The position numbers and the translations under genes are program-made. DNA of 64,000 nucleotides, taken from positions 434,001 to 498,000 of the forward strand of contig JACREY010000012.1 in NCBI GenBank assembly GCA_016218085.1, in the 5' to 3' direction. This DNA is from Ignavibacteriota bacterium. GTDB taxonomy: Bacteria > Bacteroidota > Ignavibacteria > Tepidaquicellales > Tepidaquicellaceae. Below the pieces are notes generated by a model that saw nothing but the letters and a program-made list of their open reading frames with translations, did not search any database and had not been told where the DNA came from. Below are positions 29,227 through 39,123 of the stretch, piece after piece; positions within the stretch are counted from its first letter, which is position 1; every line of letters starts with the position of its first letter.

Positions 29227-30102
29227 TTAATTATTGCTCATTATCCACTGTTCGCTGAGAATATCGCCCCTGATGCCGACCACCAACAGTTTTAGCGGAA
29301 TTTTTCTTTCGGCATTCTGCATTGCAGTCTGTGCAATTCTCAGCAGTCCGCCGCAGCAGGGGACCTCCATAATCATAACTGTCAGTGTATTAATATTCGA
29401 TTCATCAATCATAGCAGTCAATTTATCGATATAGACTTCCATATTCGAATCCAGTTTAGGGCAAGCTATAGCCAGTGATTTGCCTTTCAGGAATTTGCTG
29501 TGAAAATTTCCCATGCTGAAGGCAACACAGTCAGCTGCGAGCAGTACATCAGAATTCTGAAAGTACGAAGCACCGGGATTAACGAGGTGCATCTGGACAG
29601 GCCACTGGTTAAGAGCGGAAGGTTGGTCTGCACCAATTGCTGAAGATTCTGTAGAATTATCTTTTCCGAAGTCCATGGATTTGGAGCCGGGACAACCTCC
29701 GCCTGAATGTTTTTCCATAATATTGAACATTTGTTTTTGGCTTAATTTTGTTAAATCAATATCTATATTGTTTTCTTTAATATAATCTATTGCCTGGTTG
29801 AAGTATTTCATTTCATTATGGTCCCTAAGATGTTTCATATGCGCAATTACAGTATTCTCGCCCTGTCCTGAAATCCGTTCCATTACTGCAATTTCGTCGT
29901 AAGGTTGTGCTTCCCGCTCTTCCAGAGTAATGGCTCCCTGCGGACATTCTCCGATGCAGGCACCCAATCCGTCGCAAAATAGTTCACTTACAAGTCTTGC
30001 CTTTTCATCTATTATCTGCAATGCACCTTCGTGGCATCCTTCGACGCAGTTGCCGCAGCCGTCGCATTTTTCCTCGTCGATATTTATAATGGTTCTTTTC
30101 AT
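29227..30102 (-). CDS. ferredoxin-like 4Fe-4S protein with conserved C-terminal domain
   Basis: A 291-aa cytoplasmic iron-sulfur protein common in anaerobes. The N terminus has a full 4Fe-4S motif 'CDGCGNCVEGC' (Cys13, 16, 19, 23) followed by 'CDGLGACIGECP' (Cys43, 49, 53), where the second cluster site is atypical and shows three cysteines. The C-terminal half ends with 'VPCCGGLLRIAQTAMQNA', a CC-Gly block, and 'LAIACPKLDSN', shared by the family. It is likely to carry electrons or act in a redox-sensing role; no reaction is established. It is the first gene after a CRP/FNR-type palindrome, and the nrf genes follow on the same strand, so common anaerobic control is plausible. Confidence 0.8.
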   Translation of the reverse strand: MKRTIINIDEEKCDGCGNCVEGCHEGALQIIDEKARLVSELFCDGLGACIGECPQGAITLEEREAQPYDEIAVMERISGQGENTVIAHMKHLRDHNEMKYFNQAIDYIKENNIDIDLTKLSQKQMFNIMEKHSGGGCPGSKSMDFGKDNSTESSAIGADQPSALNQWPVQMHLVNPGASYFQNSDVLLAADCVAFSMGNFHSKFLKGKSLAIACPKLDSNMEVYIDKLTAMIDESNINTLTVMIMEVPCCGGLLRIAQTAMQNAERKIPLKLLVVGIRGDILSEQWIMSNN

Positions 30103-30506
30103 AGATTGTTTTGTTTTTTATTCAAAAATATAATAAAAATATCGTGAAATATTTGACTTTAGTCAAAAATTTATAAAATCCATGTAAAAAAATTAATTGA
30201 TTTATTACTGCATTTTATTAATAATAAACAGAAAATAAAATAAAATAAGATTTATTTGAAATAAACTGTTTTTTTTAAATTTTTTTTTATATATTTAGCA
30301 CTGTAAGTTAAATTTGAAATAAAACATATTGTTTTTAATAAATTTAATAGGGGTTATTAATATTTAACTTTTTCTTAAATACGGTTTACGAAAAAGTTAA
30401 AATAGTGATAATCTTTGTTTTATTTATCGAATTCTATTTTCATTTTTATATTTACGGAAGAAAATTTTATTTAATTAATTAACTTATTTAATCAAAAGGA
30501 GAAAAA
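30103..30506. other. 404-base divergent intergenic region
   Basis: Very A/T-rich spacer between the minus-strand ferredoxin-like gene and the plus-strand T9SS protein. It holds the TTTGAC-N4-GTCAAA palindrome, several long T and A runs, and the ribosome site AAAAGGAG (30494-30501) five bases before the ATG at 30507. Promoters for both directions must lie here. No ORF or RNA gene was recognised. Confidence 0.6.
30152..30167. promoter_or_regulatory. CRP/FNR-family palindrome (TTTGAC-N4-GTCAAA)
   Basis: A perfect 6-bp inverted repeat, TTTGAC TTTA GTCAAA, centred about 57 bases upstream of the ferredoxin-like gene start. It has the TTGA-N6-TCAA spacing of CRP/FNR-family sites and its arms match the TTGAC/GTCAA form described for some HcpR-type nitrosative-stress regulators. 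Its place ahead of a nitrite-reduction locus fits. No regulator gene of this family lies in the window. Confidence 0.5.
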
Positions 30507-32294
30507 ATGAAAAAAGTAATAGCACTTCTTATGCTCGTTTTCCTCTTTTCACTGAGCGCTGAATCACAGATAATCAAGATGTCTCAGGGATTTGAAGGAA
30601 CGACATTTCCACCGGCAGGATGGACATCATACAATGTTCTTGGTACGAACGTATGGACAAGAGCAGCAAGCACGATAACAGCATTATTCCCCCCGTTCCC
30701 GAACGGAACAAACTGTGCGGCAGTCGATTATCAGACAACAGGCGGTAATGATTATCTCGTAACACAGAAAATCAACGGCGTTGTGGCTGGTGACTCACTC
30801 GTGTTTTTCTGGGTAAAGCGTTATTCTGACGGACCGTATCCGCCGGATTCATGCATAGTCAGGGTTTCAACAACAGACTCTCTGGTCAGCAGCTTTACAA
30901 ACGTACTTACCAGAATTTGCGTTCACTGTACACCGGTAGGAACACAGACCTGGAGCAGAGTAGCTCTTCCGTTATCCACGTTTGCAGGTCAGAACATTTT
31001 CGTGGCATTCGAACATAAAGATGTTGACGGACACGGTATGGGTATTGACAGTGTTTTCGTACACGGTTCAAACGCAACCCCCGTTCCGACAGGAACATGG
31101 ACTGAGCAGACATCAGGTTTAACGACCGTACTGTATTCAGTATCAGCAGTCAACGATGATGTAGCCTGGGTATGCGGTGCATCAGGAAAAGTTTTAAGAA
31201 CCACCAACAAAGGATTAGCCTGGACAAACGTTAGCGGAAACCTTCCGACTACTTATGCTATGTATAATATATTCGCCTGGGATGCAAACCTTGCAATAGT
31301 AACAGGCGTATCAGGTTCAACGACAGCAATCTACCAGACATCCAACGGTGGAGTTAACTGGACAACAGCAAACTCACACGCAGGATTCGGTGATAACCTT
31401 TATATGTCATCAGCAACAAACGGTTACTTCATTGGAGACCCGATAGGCGGCAACTGGGATTTATTATCAAGTACAAATGCTGGATTGAACTGGGCAACAT
31501 GGTCAACTCTTGCAACAACAAACACAAGCGGTACATATAACAACGGAGCATTCTTCAACGGTACACGTGTTTATTTTGAATCAGTTGGACAGAGTCATAT
31601 TCTTTTCTCATCAAATATGGGAACAAACTGGACACAGCAGACAATTACCCTTGCAGAACTTACCGCAATCTGGTTTAATTCAACGACAGACGGATTAGCC
31701 GGCGGTTCATCAACATCACCCGGTTTATTAAAGACTGTAAACGGCGGAACAAACTGGACAGCTCTTACCAGCCCGTATCCGACAAACTCGATTTCTGGTA
31801 TCGTCGGTGCACAGAATACCTACTGGGTATCACAGCAGGGAACCGGAATCAGCATAACAACTAACTTCGGAACTTCATTCACATCAGCTTACACAGCCCC
31901 GGCAGGAAGCTTCTATCACATGACAAAGTCACGTGCAGGCGCAACAATCTGGGCAGTAAGAAGCAACGGTGGTATTTCCAGGTATGGATTACCCATCAGC
32001 GGTGTAACTCCTAATGCATCAGAAATTCCGGCAGCATATTCACTTGATCAAAACTATCCGAATCCTTTCAACCCGGTAACCAAGATCAGCTATGCATTAC
32101 CGAAATCCGGATTCACAACACTGAAAGTTTATGATATTACCGGTAAAGAAGTTGTTACATTGGTAAACGAAGTGAAGAATGCAGGTACCTATTCAATTGA
32201 TTTTGACGGTGCAGCACTCTCAAGCGGTACATATTTCTACAGATTAGAATCCAACGGATTTGTATCGACAAAGAAAATGTTACTCATAAAATAA
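30507..32294 (+). CDS. T9SS-sorted protein with choice-of-anchor J and Ycf48/BNR-like repeats
   Basis: A 595-aa secreted protein. Signal peptide 'MKKVIALLMLVFLFSLSAES' is followed by a choice-of-anchor J domain (about residues 20-190, 'GFEGTTFPPAGWTSYNV'). A beta-propeller-like region comes next with repeated 'GG.NW' and 'SSNMGTNWT' turns of the Ycf48/BNR type (about 195-500). The last 85 residues are a type A T9SS sorting domain ('LDQNYPNPFNPVTKI' to 'STKKMLLIK'). It is exported through the outer membrane and either released or attached to the surface. A strong Shine-Dalgarno AAAAGGAG precedes it, rare in this window, which suggests high expression. The binding target is unknown. A bidirectional terminator follows. 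Confidence 0.88.
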   Translation: MKKVIALLMLVFLFSLSAESQIIKMSQGFEGTTFPPAGWTSYNVLGTNVWTRAASTITALFPPFPNGTNCAAVDYQTTGGNDYLVTQKINGVVAGDSLVFFWVKRYSDGPYPPDSCIVRVSTTDSLVSSFTNVLTRICVHCTPVGTQTWSRVALPLSTFAGQNIFVAFEHKDVDGHGMGIDSVFVHGSNATPVPTGTWTEQTSGLTTVLYSVSAVNDDVAWVCGASGKVLRTTNKGLAWTNVSGNLPTTYAMYNIFAWDANLAIVTGVSGSTTAIYQTSNGGVNWTTANSHAGFGDNLYMSSATNGYFIGDPIGGNWDLLSSTNAGLNWATWSTLATTNTSGTYNNGAFFNGTRVYFESVGQSHILFSSNMGTNWTQQTITLAELTAIWFNSTTDGLAGGSSTSPGLLKTVNGGTNWTALTSPYPTNSISGIVGAQNTYWVSQQGTGISITTNFGTSFTSAYTAPAGSFYHMTKSRAGATIWAVRSNGGISRYGLPISGVTPNASEIPAAYSLDQNYPNPFNPVTKISYALPKSGFTTLKVYDITGKEVVTLVNEVKNAGTYSIDFDGAALSSGTYFYRLESNGFVSTKKMLLIK

Positions 32295-32317
32295 TAAAGT
32301 TTTAATTTTATTATAAA

Positions 32318-32353
32318 TAAACCTCCGGTTGAAGAAGCCGGAGGTTTTTTTTA
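32318..32353. terminator. bidirectional Rho-independent terminator
   Basis: AACCTCCGG (32320-32328) pairs with CCGGAGGTT (32338-32346), with two more pairs inside. Eight T's run from 32345 to 32352 and A's precede the stem. It separates the T9SS protein from the convergent mfd gene. Confidence 0.9.
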
Positions 32354-32357
32354 TTCT

Positions 32358-35300
32358 CTATAAATTTAAAACTGACTGAAGTTCCAGCAGTCTTGATTCA
32401 TCATCAGTGCTTTCAAGCTTTACATCCATAATCAGCCTTTCATCATCATTAATAAAATTGTACTTACCGGATTTGGTCGTGGAAAGTTTTCCGATTATGC
32501 GTGTGAAGAAATCACTTTCAAAAATTTTATGCTCTTTATTTGCAGGGAAAAAGAGTACCAGGGATTTTTCACGTATTGTTATTTTTTCAAGTCCTGCATT
32601 TGTCGCTAATATCTTCAGTTCAATTTGCTTAAGCAGGTTTTCAACTTCGCTTCCGTATTTTCCGAAACGGTCTGTTAACTCTTCCTTTATCGGGTTAAGC
32701 TTTTCGGATTCATTAATTTCATAAAGTCTTTTATAAATGTTTAACCTTTCCGTATCGTTTTCAACATATTCTTTCGGAATGTAAGCATTCAAATCACTTT
32801 CCAAAACAGTGCTGACATATTCCGTTTTCTTAATAATTGAATCTCCGATTTTCTTCAGGCTCTTTTCGTCTTTGAAAAGTTCACTGAATTCGTTTTCCTT
32901 AAGTTCGGCCACAGCTTCGTCTATAATATCTATATAAGTCTCAAATCCTACCTGTGAAATGAATCCGCTCTGCTCCCTGCCGAGGAGGTTACCCACTCCG
33001 CGTATTTCCATATCTCGCATTGCAAGATTGAAGCCCGAACCGAGGTCGGTGTATTCTTCGATTGCCTGGAGTCTTCGTATTGCAGTTTTTGTTAGCTTTC
33101 CAACGGGAGGTGAAATAAAGTAAGCATAGGCCTGAACATCGCTTCTGCCCACTCTACCCCGGAGCTGGTAAAGCTCTGATAATCCGTACATATTTGCGTT
33201 GTTAATTATAATCGTATTGACATTCGGAATATCGAGACCTGATTCGATTATCTTGGTACAGAAAAGCACGTCTATCTTCTTTTCGATAAAACTGACCACA
33301 ATATCTTCAAGTTCATTACCTTCTATTTGTCCGTGAGCAATACCTGCTTTCACTGAAGGGAGGCATTCTTTCAGCTTATCTGCCAGCAGATACAGCTCCT
33401 GTATCTTGTCATTCACAAAATAAACCTGCCCTTTTCTCTGAATTTCCTTCCTGATAATTTCGGTTAAAAGGTTCCAGTCGAAATTAATAATTTCGGTCTG
33501 AATCGGCTTTCGGTTTTTCGGAGGAGTATTAATAACCGATAAATCCCTGGCACCGAGAAGCGAGAAATTAAGTGTTCTCGGAATCGGTGTAGCGGTTAAA
33601 GTCAGAGTATCCACATTTGGCTTTATAGCTCTTAATTTTTCCTTTGCTTTTACACCGAACCTCTGCTCCTCGTCTATTACGAGGAGTCCGAGATCTTTCA
33701 ATTTAATATCCTTCGAGAGAATTCTGTGTGTTCCGATTATTATATTTATTACACCGTCTTCCAGTTTTTTAAGGATTTCCTTCTGATCTTTTTTGGAATT
33801 AAGCCTTGAAATGCATTCCACTTCAACCGCATAAGGCGAAAGCCTGTCCCTGAAAGTATTGAAGTGCTGCACGGCAAGTATTGTAGTTGGTACAAGTATT
33901 GCAACCTGTTTATTGTCCAGCACTGCCTTGAAAGCCGCGCGAACCGCCACTTCGGTCTTGCCGAATCCGACATCACCGCATATAAGCCTGTCCATCGGAT
34001 TAATGTTCTCCATGTCCTGTTTTACTTCAACCGTCGCGCGGAACTGGTCGGGTGTGTCTTCATATATAAAACTTGCTTCAAGCTCTTTTTGCCAGTGGGC
34101 GTCGGGAGAAAAAGAAAAGCCTGTTTCTGTTTTTCTTTTTGCATAGAGTATTATCAGGTCCCTTGCAATGTCTTTTACTTTCTTTTTTGCTCTTTCCTTA
34201 ATCTTATCCCATTCGCCTCCGCCTATTCTTGTCAGAGCAGGGGATACGCCTTCTCCTGCCGAATATTTCTTTATCAGGTTCACATAGTTCATATTAAGGA
34301 AGAGTGTGTCACCGCCGGCATATGCAAGCCTGACAACTTCCTGCTCGTTATTACCGACTTTTATTTTCCTGAGCCCCGAAAAAATTCCAATGCCAAAGTC
34401 CCTGTGGACTATGTAATCTCCCGGCCGGAGTTCCTTAATCTCTTCAAACGTCAGACCCTTGAATTTTTTTCTTTTCCTTTTTAACTGCCTGAAATACCTT
34501 CCGAAAATCTGGTGTTCAGTGTATAAAGTTATTTTTGATTCCGGAAAGATGAAACCTGACTGTATCGAGTCCGAAAGATAATTTATATCGGAGTTATTCA
34601 GAACTGAAGGTGCATCTCCGGTAATATTCTGCTCATAATCTTCAAGCAGGCTTCTAATTCTTTCCGCCTGATGTTCATCCGAGCATAGAATGTTCACGCA
34701 GTATCCTTCACTCAGTTGTCCGGAAACATTTGAATAAAGCTGCTTAAGGTTTGAATGGAAATCCGGCTGCGGACCCGAACCGAAATTGACTTCCTCAGTC
34801 TTGTATACGGCGGTCAATTCAGGTGACGGAAGAATTGAAATAAAAACAAGTCTGTTATCATGGAAAGCATTCCTGAATGAACCTGCTTCCGTAACGCTAA
34901 GTATTATTTCGGGTTCATCTATTATAACCAGTGTATCTTCAGAAACGTAATCGGCTATAGTGCCCGTCAAATCATCATCTTCGGGGTCCTCTCTGGTTGA
35001 TATGTTAATTCCGATTTTAATTTTATCGGTTTCCCTCACTGAGCGCTGAGTGTTTATGTCGAACTCACGTATTGAATCTATAGTTTCTCCGGAAAATTCT
35101 ATTCTGATGGGAGTATCATAATTCTCAGGAAAGAGGTCTATGATTCCGCCTCTCACCGAATAATCACCTGTCTCTTCAACAAAGTCTTTTTTCTCATATC
35201 TGTATTCATTCAGTTTCATCAAGAGTTCTTCGAAAAGGTATTCGTCATTTTTCTTCAGCTCAAGGAGGGAATTTCTGAACTTATCTTTAGTGAGTATTTT

Positions 35301-35648
35301 TCTTGAGAGGCTGCCTGCTTCAATTATCACAATAAATTCATCGTATTCTGTCAGGTAAGAAAGTGATTTTGTGGTTTCTTCGTTGTCGGAATTTTTCTCT
35401 GCTCTGAACACGGATATGTTTTCGCATTCGCTTATAAAATCAAGGTCATCTTTTAGCAAGGATATTTTATCAGGCTCGTTTGAAATTATGATTATTTTCC
35501 TGTTCAGTTCTGATTGAAAATAATCTGCAAGAAAAGAAATAAAAGAGCCGTTAATCCCTCTTAAAAAAAGACTGCTTGCCTGCAGTTTTTCCTTTAAATT
35601 CCTGAAGCTTTCACTTCCGTAAATTTTTGATTTGATATTATTGAGCAT
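32358..35648 (-). CDS. mfd: transcription-repair coupling factor
   Basis: A 1096-aa ATP-dependent translocase that removes RNA polymerase stalled at DNA damage and recruits UvrA. The N-terminal UvrB-like damage-handling region is followed by the RNA polymerase-interacting domain ('ELRPGDYIVHRDFGIGIF'). The RecG-like motor follows, with Walker A 'CGDVGFGKTEVAVRAAF', the DEEQ box 'VIDEEQRFG', motif III 'LTATPIPRTL' and 'QLRGRVGRSD'. A C-terminal TRCF domain closes the protein. The length is close to E. coli Mfd (1148 aa). Its start overlaps ksgA by 11 bases, which indicates coupled translation. Confidence 0.97.
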   Translation of the reverse strand: MLNNIKSKIYGSESFRNLKEKLQASSLFLRGINGSFISFLADYFQSELNRKIIIISNEPDKISLLKDDLDFISECENISVFRAEKNSDNEETTKSLSYLTEYDEFIVIIEAGSLSRKILTKDKFRNSLLELKKNDEYLFEELLMKLNEYRYEKKDFVEETGDYSVRGGIIDLFPENYDTPIRIEFSGETIDSIREFDINTQRSVRETDKIKIGINISTREDPEDDDLTGTIADYVSEDTLVIIDEPEIILSVTEAGSFRNAFHDNRLVFISILPSPELTAVYKTEEVNFGSGPQPDFHSNLKQLYSNVSGQLSEGYCVNILCSDEHQAERIRSLLEDYEQNITGDAPSVLNNSDINYLSDSIQSGFIFPESKITLYTEHQIFGRYFRQLKRKRKKFKGLTFEEIKELRPGDYIVHRDFGIGIFSGLRKIKVGNNEQEVVRLAYAGGDTLFLNMNYVNLIKKYSAGEGVSPALTRIGGGEWDKIKERAKKKVKDIARDLIILYAKRKTETGFSFSPDAHWQKELEASFIYEDTPDQFRATVEVKQDMENINPMDRLICGDVGFGKTEVAVRAAFKAVLDNKQVAILVPTTILAVQHFNTFRDRLSPYAVEVECISRLNSKKDQKEILKKLEDGVINIIIGTHRILSKDIKLKDLGLLVIDEEQRFGVKAKEKLRAIKPNVDTLTLTATPIPRTLNFSLLGARDLSVINTPPKNRKPIQTEIINFDWNLLTEIIRKEIQRKGQVYFVNDKIQELYLLADKLKECLPSVKAGIAHGQIEGNELEDIVVSFIEKKIDVLFCTKIIESGLDIPNVNTIIINNANMYGLSELYQLRGRVGRSDVQAYAYFISPPVGKLTKTAIRRLQAIEEYTDLGSGFNLAMRDMEIRGVGNLLGREQSGFISQVGFETYIDIIDEAVAELKENEFSELFKDEKSLKKIGDSIIKKTEYVSTVLESDLNAYIPKEYVENDTERLNIYKRLYEINESEKLNPIKEELTDRFGKYGSEVENLLKQIELKILATNAGLEKITIREKSLVLFFPANKEHKIFESDFFTRIIGKLSTTKSGKYNFINDDERLIMDVKLESTDDESRLLELQSVLNL

Positions 35649-36441
35649 CAGGGATTAAATTAATAATTCTGTTAGCAAGTGCGACATACTCTTCAACTTT
35701 CACATTTTCTGCCCTGCGCGTAAAATCAAAATCCAAATCGTCGAAACTTATATTCGTTTTTTCAAAATACTCTTTGAGTGAATTTTTTATAATCTTCCTT
35801 CTTTTACCGAACGATGCGCGTACAAGTGCTTTAAATATGCTTATGCTTTTCAGGTCAGTTTCATTATCGAAACAGAGTTTTATTACGCTCGATTCGACTT
35901 TCGGTTTAGGAAAAAAAACTGTCGGCGGAACACTGAAAAGCAATGAGGGCCTTGAGAATACCTGTGTCTGAACAGACAGTATTCCGTATTCTTTCGAATC
36001 GGGTTTGGCAACAAGCCGCTGTGCAAATTCTTTCTGTACCATCAAAACAGCGCAGATAATTTTGCCACGGAATTCAAAAAGCCTGAATAATATTTCAGAC
36101 GCAATGTTATAAGGAAGGTTCCCGACAATTTTAATTTTCTTGCCGAATTGGCTTAAATCAAATTTTAAAAAGTCCTGATTGATAATATTTATTCTGCTGC
36201 CGTATTTTATTCCAAGACCGGAAGCAATGGCATTATCAATTTCAACTGCAGTATATCTTTCTTCCAATTCCGCAAGGTGCTTTGTCAGTGCACCCTGACC
36301 GGGACCTATTTCAAGCACAAGGTCGGAATCAGTTATGTCAAGCTGCCTGATTATTTTTTGTGAAATGTTATCGTCAACTAAAAAATTCTGACCGAAGATT
36401 TTTTTCGGTTTGTAAAACTCATATTTTTCCCTCGTTTTCAA
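35638..36441 (-). CDS. rsmA: 16S rRNA dimethyladenosine transferase
   Basis: Dimethylates two adjacent adenosines (A1518 and A1519 in E. coli numbering) near the 3' end of 16S rRNA during 30S assembly; also called KsgA. The 267-aa protein has the family's N-terminal 'KKIFGQNFLVDDNI', the SAM motif 'VLEIGPGQGALTKHLAE' and the catalytic 'NLPYNIASEIL'. The C-terminal helical domain is present and full length. It lies 7 bases after the penicillin-acylase gene and overlaps mfd, so three otherwise unrelated genes share a transcript. Confidence 0.97.
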   Translation of the reverse strand: MKTREKYEFYKPKKIFGQNFLVDDNISQKIIRQLDITDSDLVLEIGPGQGALTKHLAELEERYTAVEIDNAIASGLGIKYGSRINIINQDFLKFDLSQFGKKIKIVGNLPYNIASEILFRLFEFRGKIICAVLMVQKEFAQRLVAKPDSKEYGILSVQTQVFSRPSLLFSVPPTVFFPKPKVESSVIKLCFDNETDLKSISIFKALVRASFGKRRKIIKNSLKEYFEKTNISFDDLDFDFTRRAENVKVEEYVALANRIINLIPDAQ

Positions 36442-36448
36442 AATTAGC

Positions 36449-38974
36449 TTATTTGAAGGGTGTCATTGTTAATTTACCCTTCGCACCGGAAAAGTCTTTA
36501 GTCTTAACAAGCTTGTATTCCCCGTTAAGCCAGAATCTTGTCTGGTCTTTATAGTGCTGATGATGAGGCTGTCCCGACTGCCCCGAGGGTAAAATGGACT
36601 GGTAAGATGTCATGTTTGCCATATCGATAATAAATCTCATCGAAGGTCCAAGGTAGCATTCGAATTCCTTTTTCTCGAGTGATGTAGAAAAACCGTACTC
36701 GGAGTTTGCAACAGTTGTTCCGTTTCCTCCGATTTCATAAGGGCCGATATTCAGCACCGGGCTCAAAGCCGCAACCGAGCCAAGCGGATGCTTAATCAGT
36801 ACCCTGTGAGCTTCTCCCCAGTACCATCCGGTGAAATCGGAGTTGTGATATCTGTTTTTCAGGTTTACAATCGCTTCTTTAAAGCTGATTCTGATAACAT
36901 CATTCCTGTTTTCAGGCTTGCCGATATTGCCCTGCATATCGAACATCCAGGAGTTCTGCTGTTTCAGCAGGCTGGAAGTATTCCTTACGGGAATATTCTT
37001 CAGGAAGATATAGTTATTGAAAAGGTCCTCGCCGAGTTTGTCCCTGTATATATTTTTGTATAAAATAATCTCAAATTCCGAGAATAAAGTAGCTTCAGGA
37101 CTATATAGCTTCATTTCATAATCCCACTTTTTCAGCCGCCCCAGATATTCTCTCTCTTCGGCTGATATGCCTGTCGAATCTTTGTATGCTTCGAAAATAT
37201 ATCCGCAGAATTCCCTAGCTTGAAGGCTGTTAACGTCGTTCTGAATAAGTTTGAATTCATTTGCCGTGAAATTATTTCTTGATTTGAGTATCTGGTCTAT
37301 TCTTTCCGCCCTGTAATACGGCTCATATAAATTCGAGATATAAAATTTCAGGTCCTTTTGAGGTTTATTGTTTGCGGTTACAATGTAATCTTCTTTTGGA
37401 TTGAAAGATTGAGGCAAAGCATCGAAGTCCACATAGGATGTCCATTCAATTTCCCCGTTAGATGGATACATTGCCAGATTGTCTGAGTTGAGATTTTTTC
37501 TGACCGGGATTTTTCCTGCTGCGTGATAGCCTATGTTTCCCATGGTATCAGCATAGACGAAATTTGAAGCAGGCAGGTTGAAATTCCTAATTGCATCTTT
37601 AAAGTCACTCCAGTTTCTTGCCGTATTAAGCCTGTAGAAGCATTCCACCTCATCACTGTAATCGTACCCGGTCCACCTGAATGTAAGCAGTTCATTTTTG
37701 ACAGTTCCGAATTTCTGTTTGCTTATTAATCCGGTTTTCTCCAGATTGGAAATAACAGGGCCAAGCCTTGTAGTATAAACCGTATAGTATATTTCATCCT
37801 TAATGTCTTTTATCTTTATGCTTTCTACAGAACTGTCTATCGGAAAAGATGAGCCTTTATATATGTAATTTCCCTGTTTTGATGAGTCCAGCCTCAGCAG
37901 ATAGAAATCTGCATCATCATTCATCAGGTTTGTTATGCCCCATGATATTGAATTGTTATATCCGATGGCAATACCGGGCACTCCGGGGATTGAAAATCCT
38001 CCCGTGAAAATCCCGGTAGATTTATTTATAAGCTCCACTTCATACCATTTTGACGGAGCCTGCAATGCGAGGTGAGGGTCGTTTGCCAGTATTGGTTTTC
38101 TGCTCTCGGATTTCTTACCGCTTATAACCCACGAGTTGCTTCCGATGTGTGTTCCTTTAATACCGAGAAAATTTCTTGCCTCTGTATTTAATTTCCGAAA
38201 ATCTTTTCCGAGCTCTGCTAGGGATTTATATCCGTTTTCAATTTTAGATTCGGATAGTTTTTTAACTGAATCCTGTTTTGTGTCTCCCGTTTTTTTATCT
38301 GCCGGAATGATAAACGGTGCATCTTCGGGATATCCGGGAAAAAAATCCTTTGACTTTTCTATTCCCCATTTCTTCACAATTTCTCCGAAAGTGAAATCCG
38401 TGTACCAGGCAAGATTCAGCTCCCATCCCATCAGCCTTACGAGCATTATTGAATGTTCGGGCTTCCAGGGTTCCGGCTTGTAATTCAGCACATCGAATTC
38501 AAGCGGGAGTTTTTTTAAGTTGCCTGATATAAAAAAATTTACACCTTCAGAATAGCTTTTTAAAATCTCTTTTGACTTTGGGGAAAGGTTATTGTAAAAC
38601 TGGTAAGATATTTTATTTATGCCTATTGTTCTGAACAGCTTGTCGAATTCGAGCGCATCCTTTCCGAAAATCTCCGACACTTTTCCTTCGGCTATCCTGC
38701 GGTAAAGGTCCATCTGCCAGAGCCTGTCCTGAGAATGCGTGTAACCCAGTGCAAAGTATAAATCGTGCTCATTGGCCGCCTCTATGTGCGAAACACCGAA
38801 ATCATCCCTGTAAATGCTTACGTTTTCATTTATTCCTTTTACTTTAACACTGCCATCTTCAGCATAAAAGGATTTGTTGGAAAGCTGGTTGAATAAAATA
38901 ATCAGAGTTATTACCACCGTAATAACAATTAATACAATCCCTGTCGAGTTTTTAATAATCGGATTAAACTTCAT
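36449..38974 (-). CDS. penicillin acylase family (Ntn) amidohydrolase
   Basis: An 841-aa exported N-terminal nucleophile hydrolase. One N-terminal hydrophobic helix (about 11-30) serves as signal or anchor. The pattern follows the family: an alpha chain, a spacer, then the autocatalytic cleavage site before Ser279 in 'GSNSWVISGKK', with a conserved 'NDPHLAL' downstream and 'GGNGTTVANSEYGFS' near the C terminus. Known relatives cleave beta-lactam side chains, acyl-homoserine lactones or other N-acyl amides. The physiological substrate here is not predictable. It leads the acylase-rsmA-mfd transcript, and the upstream 150 bases contain degenerate 9-bp repeats and the terminator of the neighbouring minus-strand gene. 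Confidence 0.92.
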   Translation of the reverse strand: MKFNPIIKNSTGIVLIVITVVITLIILFNQLSNKSFYAEDGSVKVKGINENVSIYRDDFGVSHIEAANEHDLYFALGYTHSQDRLWQMDLYRRIAEGKVSEIFGKDALEFDKLFRTIGINKISYQFYNNLSPKSKEILKSYSEGVNFFISGNLKKLPLEFDVLNYKPEPWKPEHSIMLVRLMGWELNLAWYTDFTFGEIVKKWGIEKSKDFFPGYPEDAPFIIPADKKTGDTKQDSVKKLSESKIENGYKSLAELGKDFRKLNTEARNFLGIKGTHIGSNSWVISGKKSESRKPILANDPHLALQAPSKWYEVELINKSTGIFTGGFSIPGVPGIAIGYNNSISWGITNLMNDDADFYLLRLDSSKQGNYIYKGSSFPIDSSVESIKIKDIKDEIYYTVYTTRLGPVISNLEKTGLISKQKFGTVKNELLTFRWTGYDYSDEVECFYRLNTARNWSDFKDAIRNFNLPASNFVYADTMGNIGYHAAGKIPVRKNLNSDNLAMYPSNGEIEWTSYVDFDALPQSFNPKEDYIVTANNKPQKDLKFYISNLYEPYYRAERIDQILKSRNNFTANEFKLIQNDVNSLQAREFCGYIFEAYKDSTGISAEEREYLGRLKKWDYEMKLYSPEATLFSEFEIILYKNIYRDKLGEDLFNNYIFLKNIPVRNTSSLLKQQNSWMFDMQGNIGKPENRNDVIRISFKEAIVNLKNRYHNSDFTGWYWGEAHRVLIKHPLGSVAALSPVLNIGPYEIGGNGTTVANSEYGFSTSLEKKEFECYLGPSMRFIIDMANMTSYQSILPSGQSGQPHHQHYKDQTRFWLNGEYKLVKTKDFSGAKGKLTMTPFK

Positions 38975-39065
38975 TTCACTGTTAAAAACATAAAATTATT
39001 AATATAGATTAAAAAATAAAGGGAAATACTTTGGATTTGTAAGATTGAAGATTCTCAAGATTGAA

Positions 39066-39102
39066 GATAAAAAAACCCCCCTGAAGAATTATCTGCAGGG
39101 GG
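39066..39102 (-). terminator. Rho-independent terminator
   Basis: CCCCCTG (39077-39083) pairs with CAGGGGG (39096-39102). On the minus strand seven T's follow the stem. It ends the Omp28-like gene that stops at 39124. Confidence 0.88.
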
Positions 39103-39123
39103 AAAATTTCAAATATTTAAGTA

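Noticed and set aside
33864-34484. 206-codon plus-strand frame inside mfd
   Set aside because: It lies wholly antisense to conserved Mfd motifs and has no recognisable protein features.
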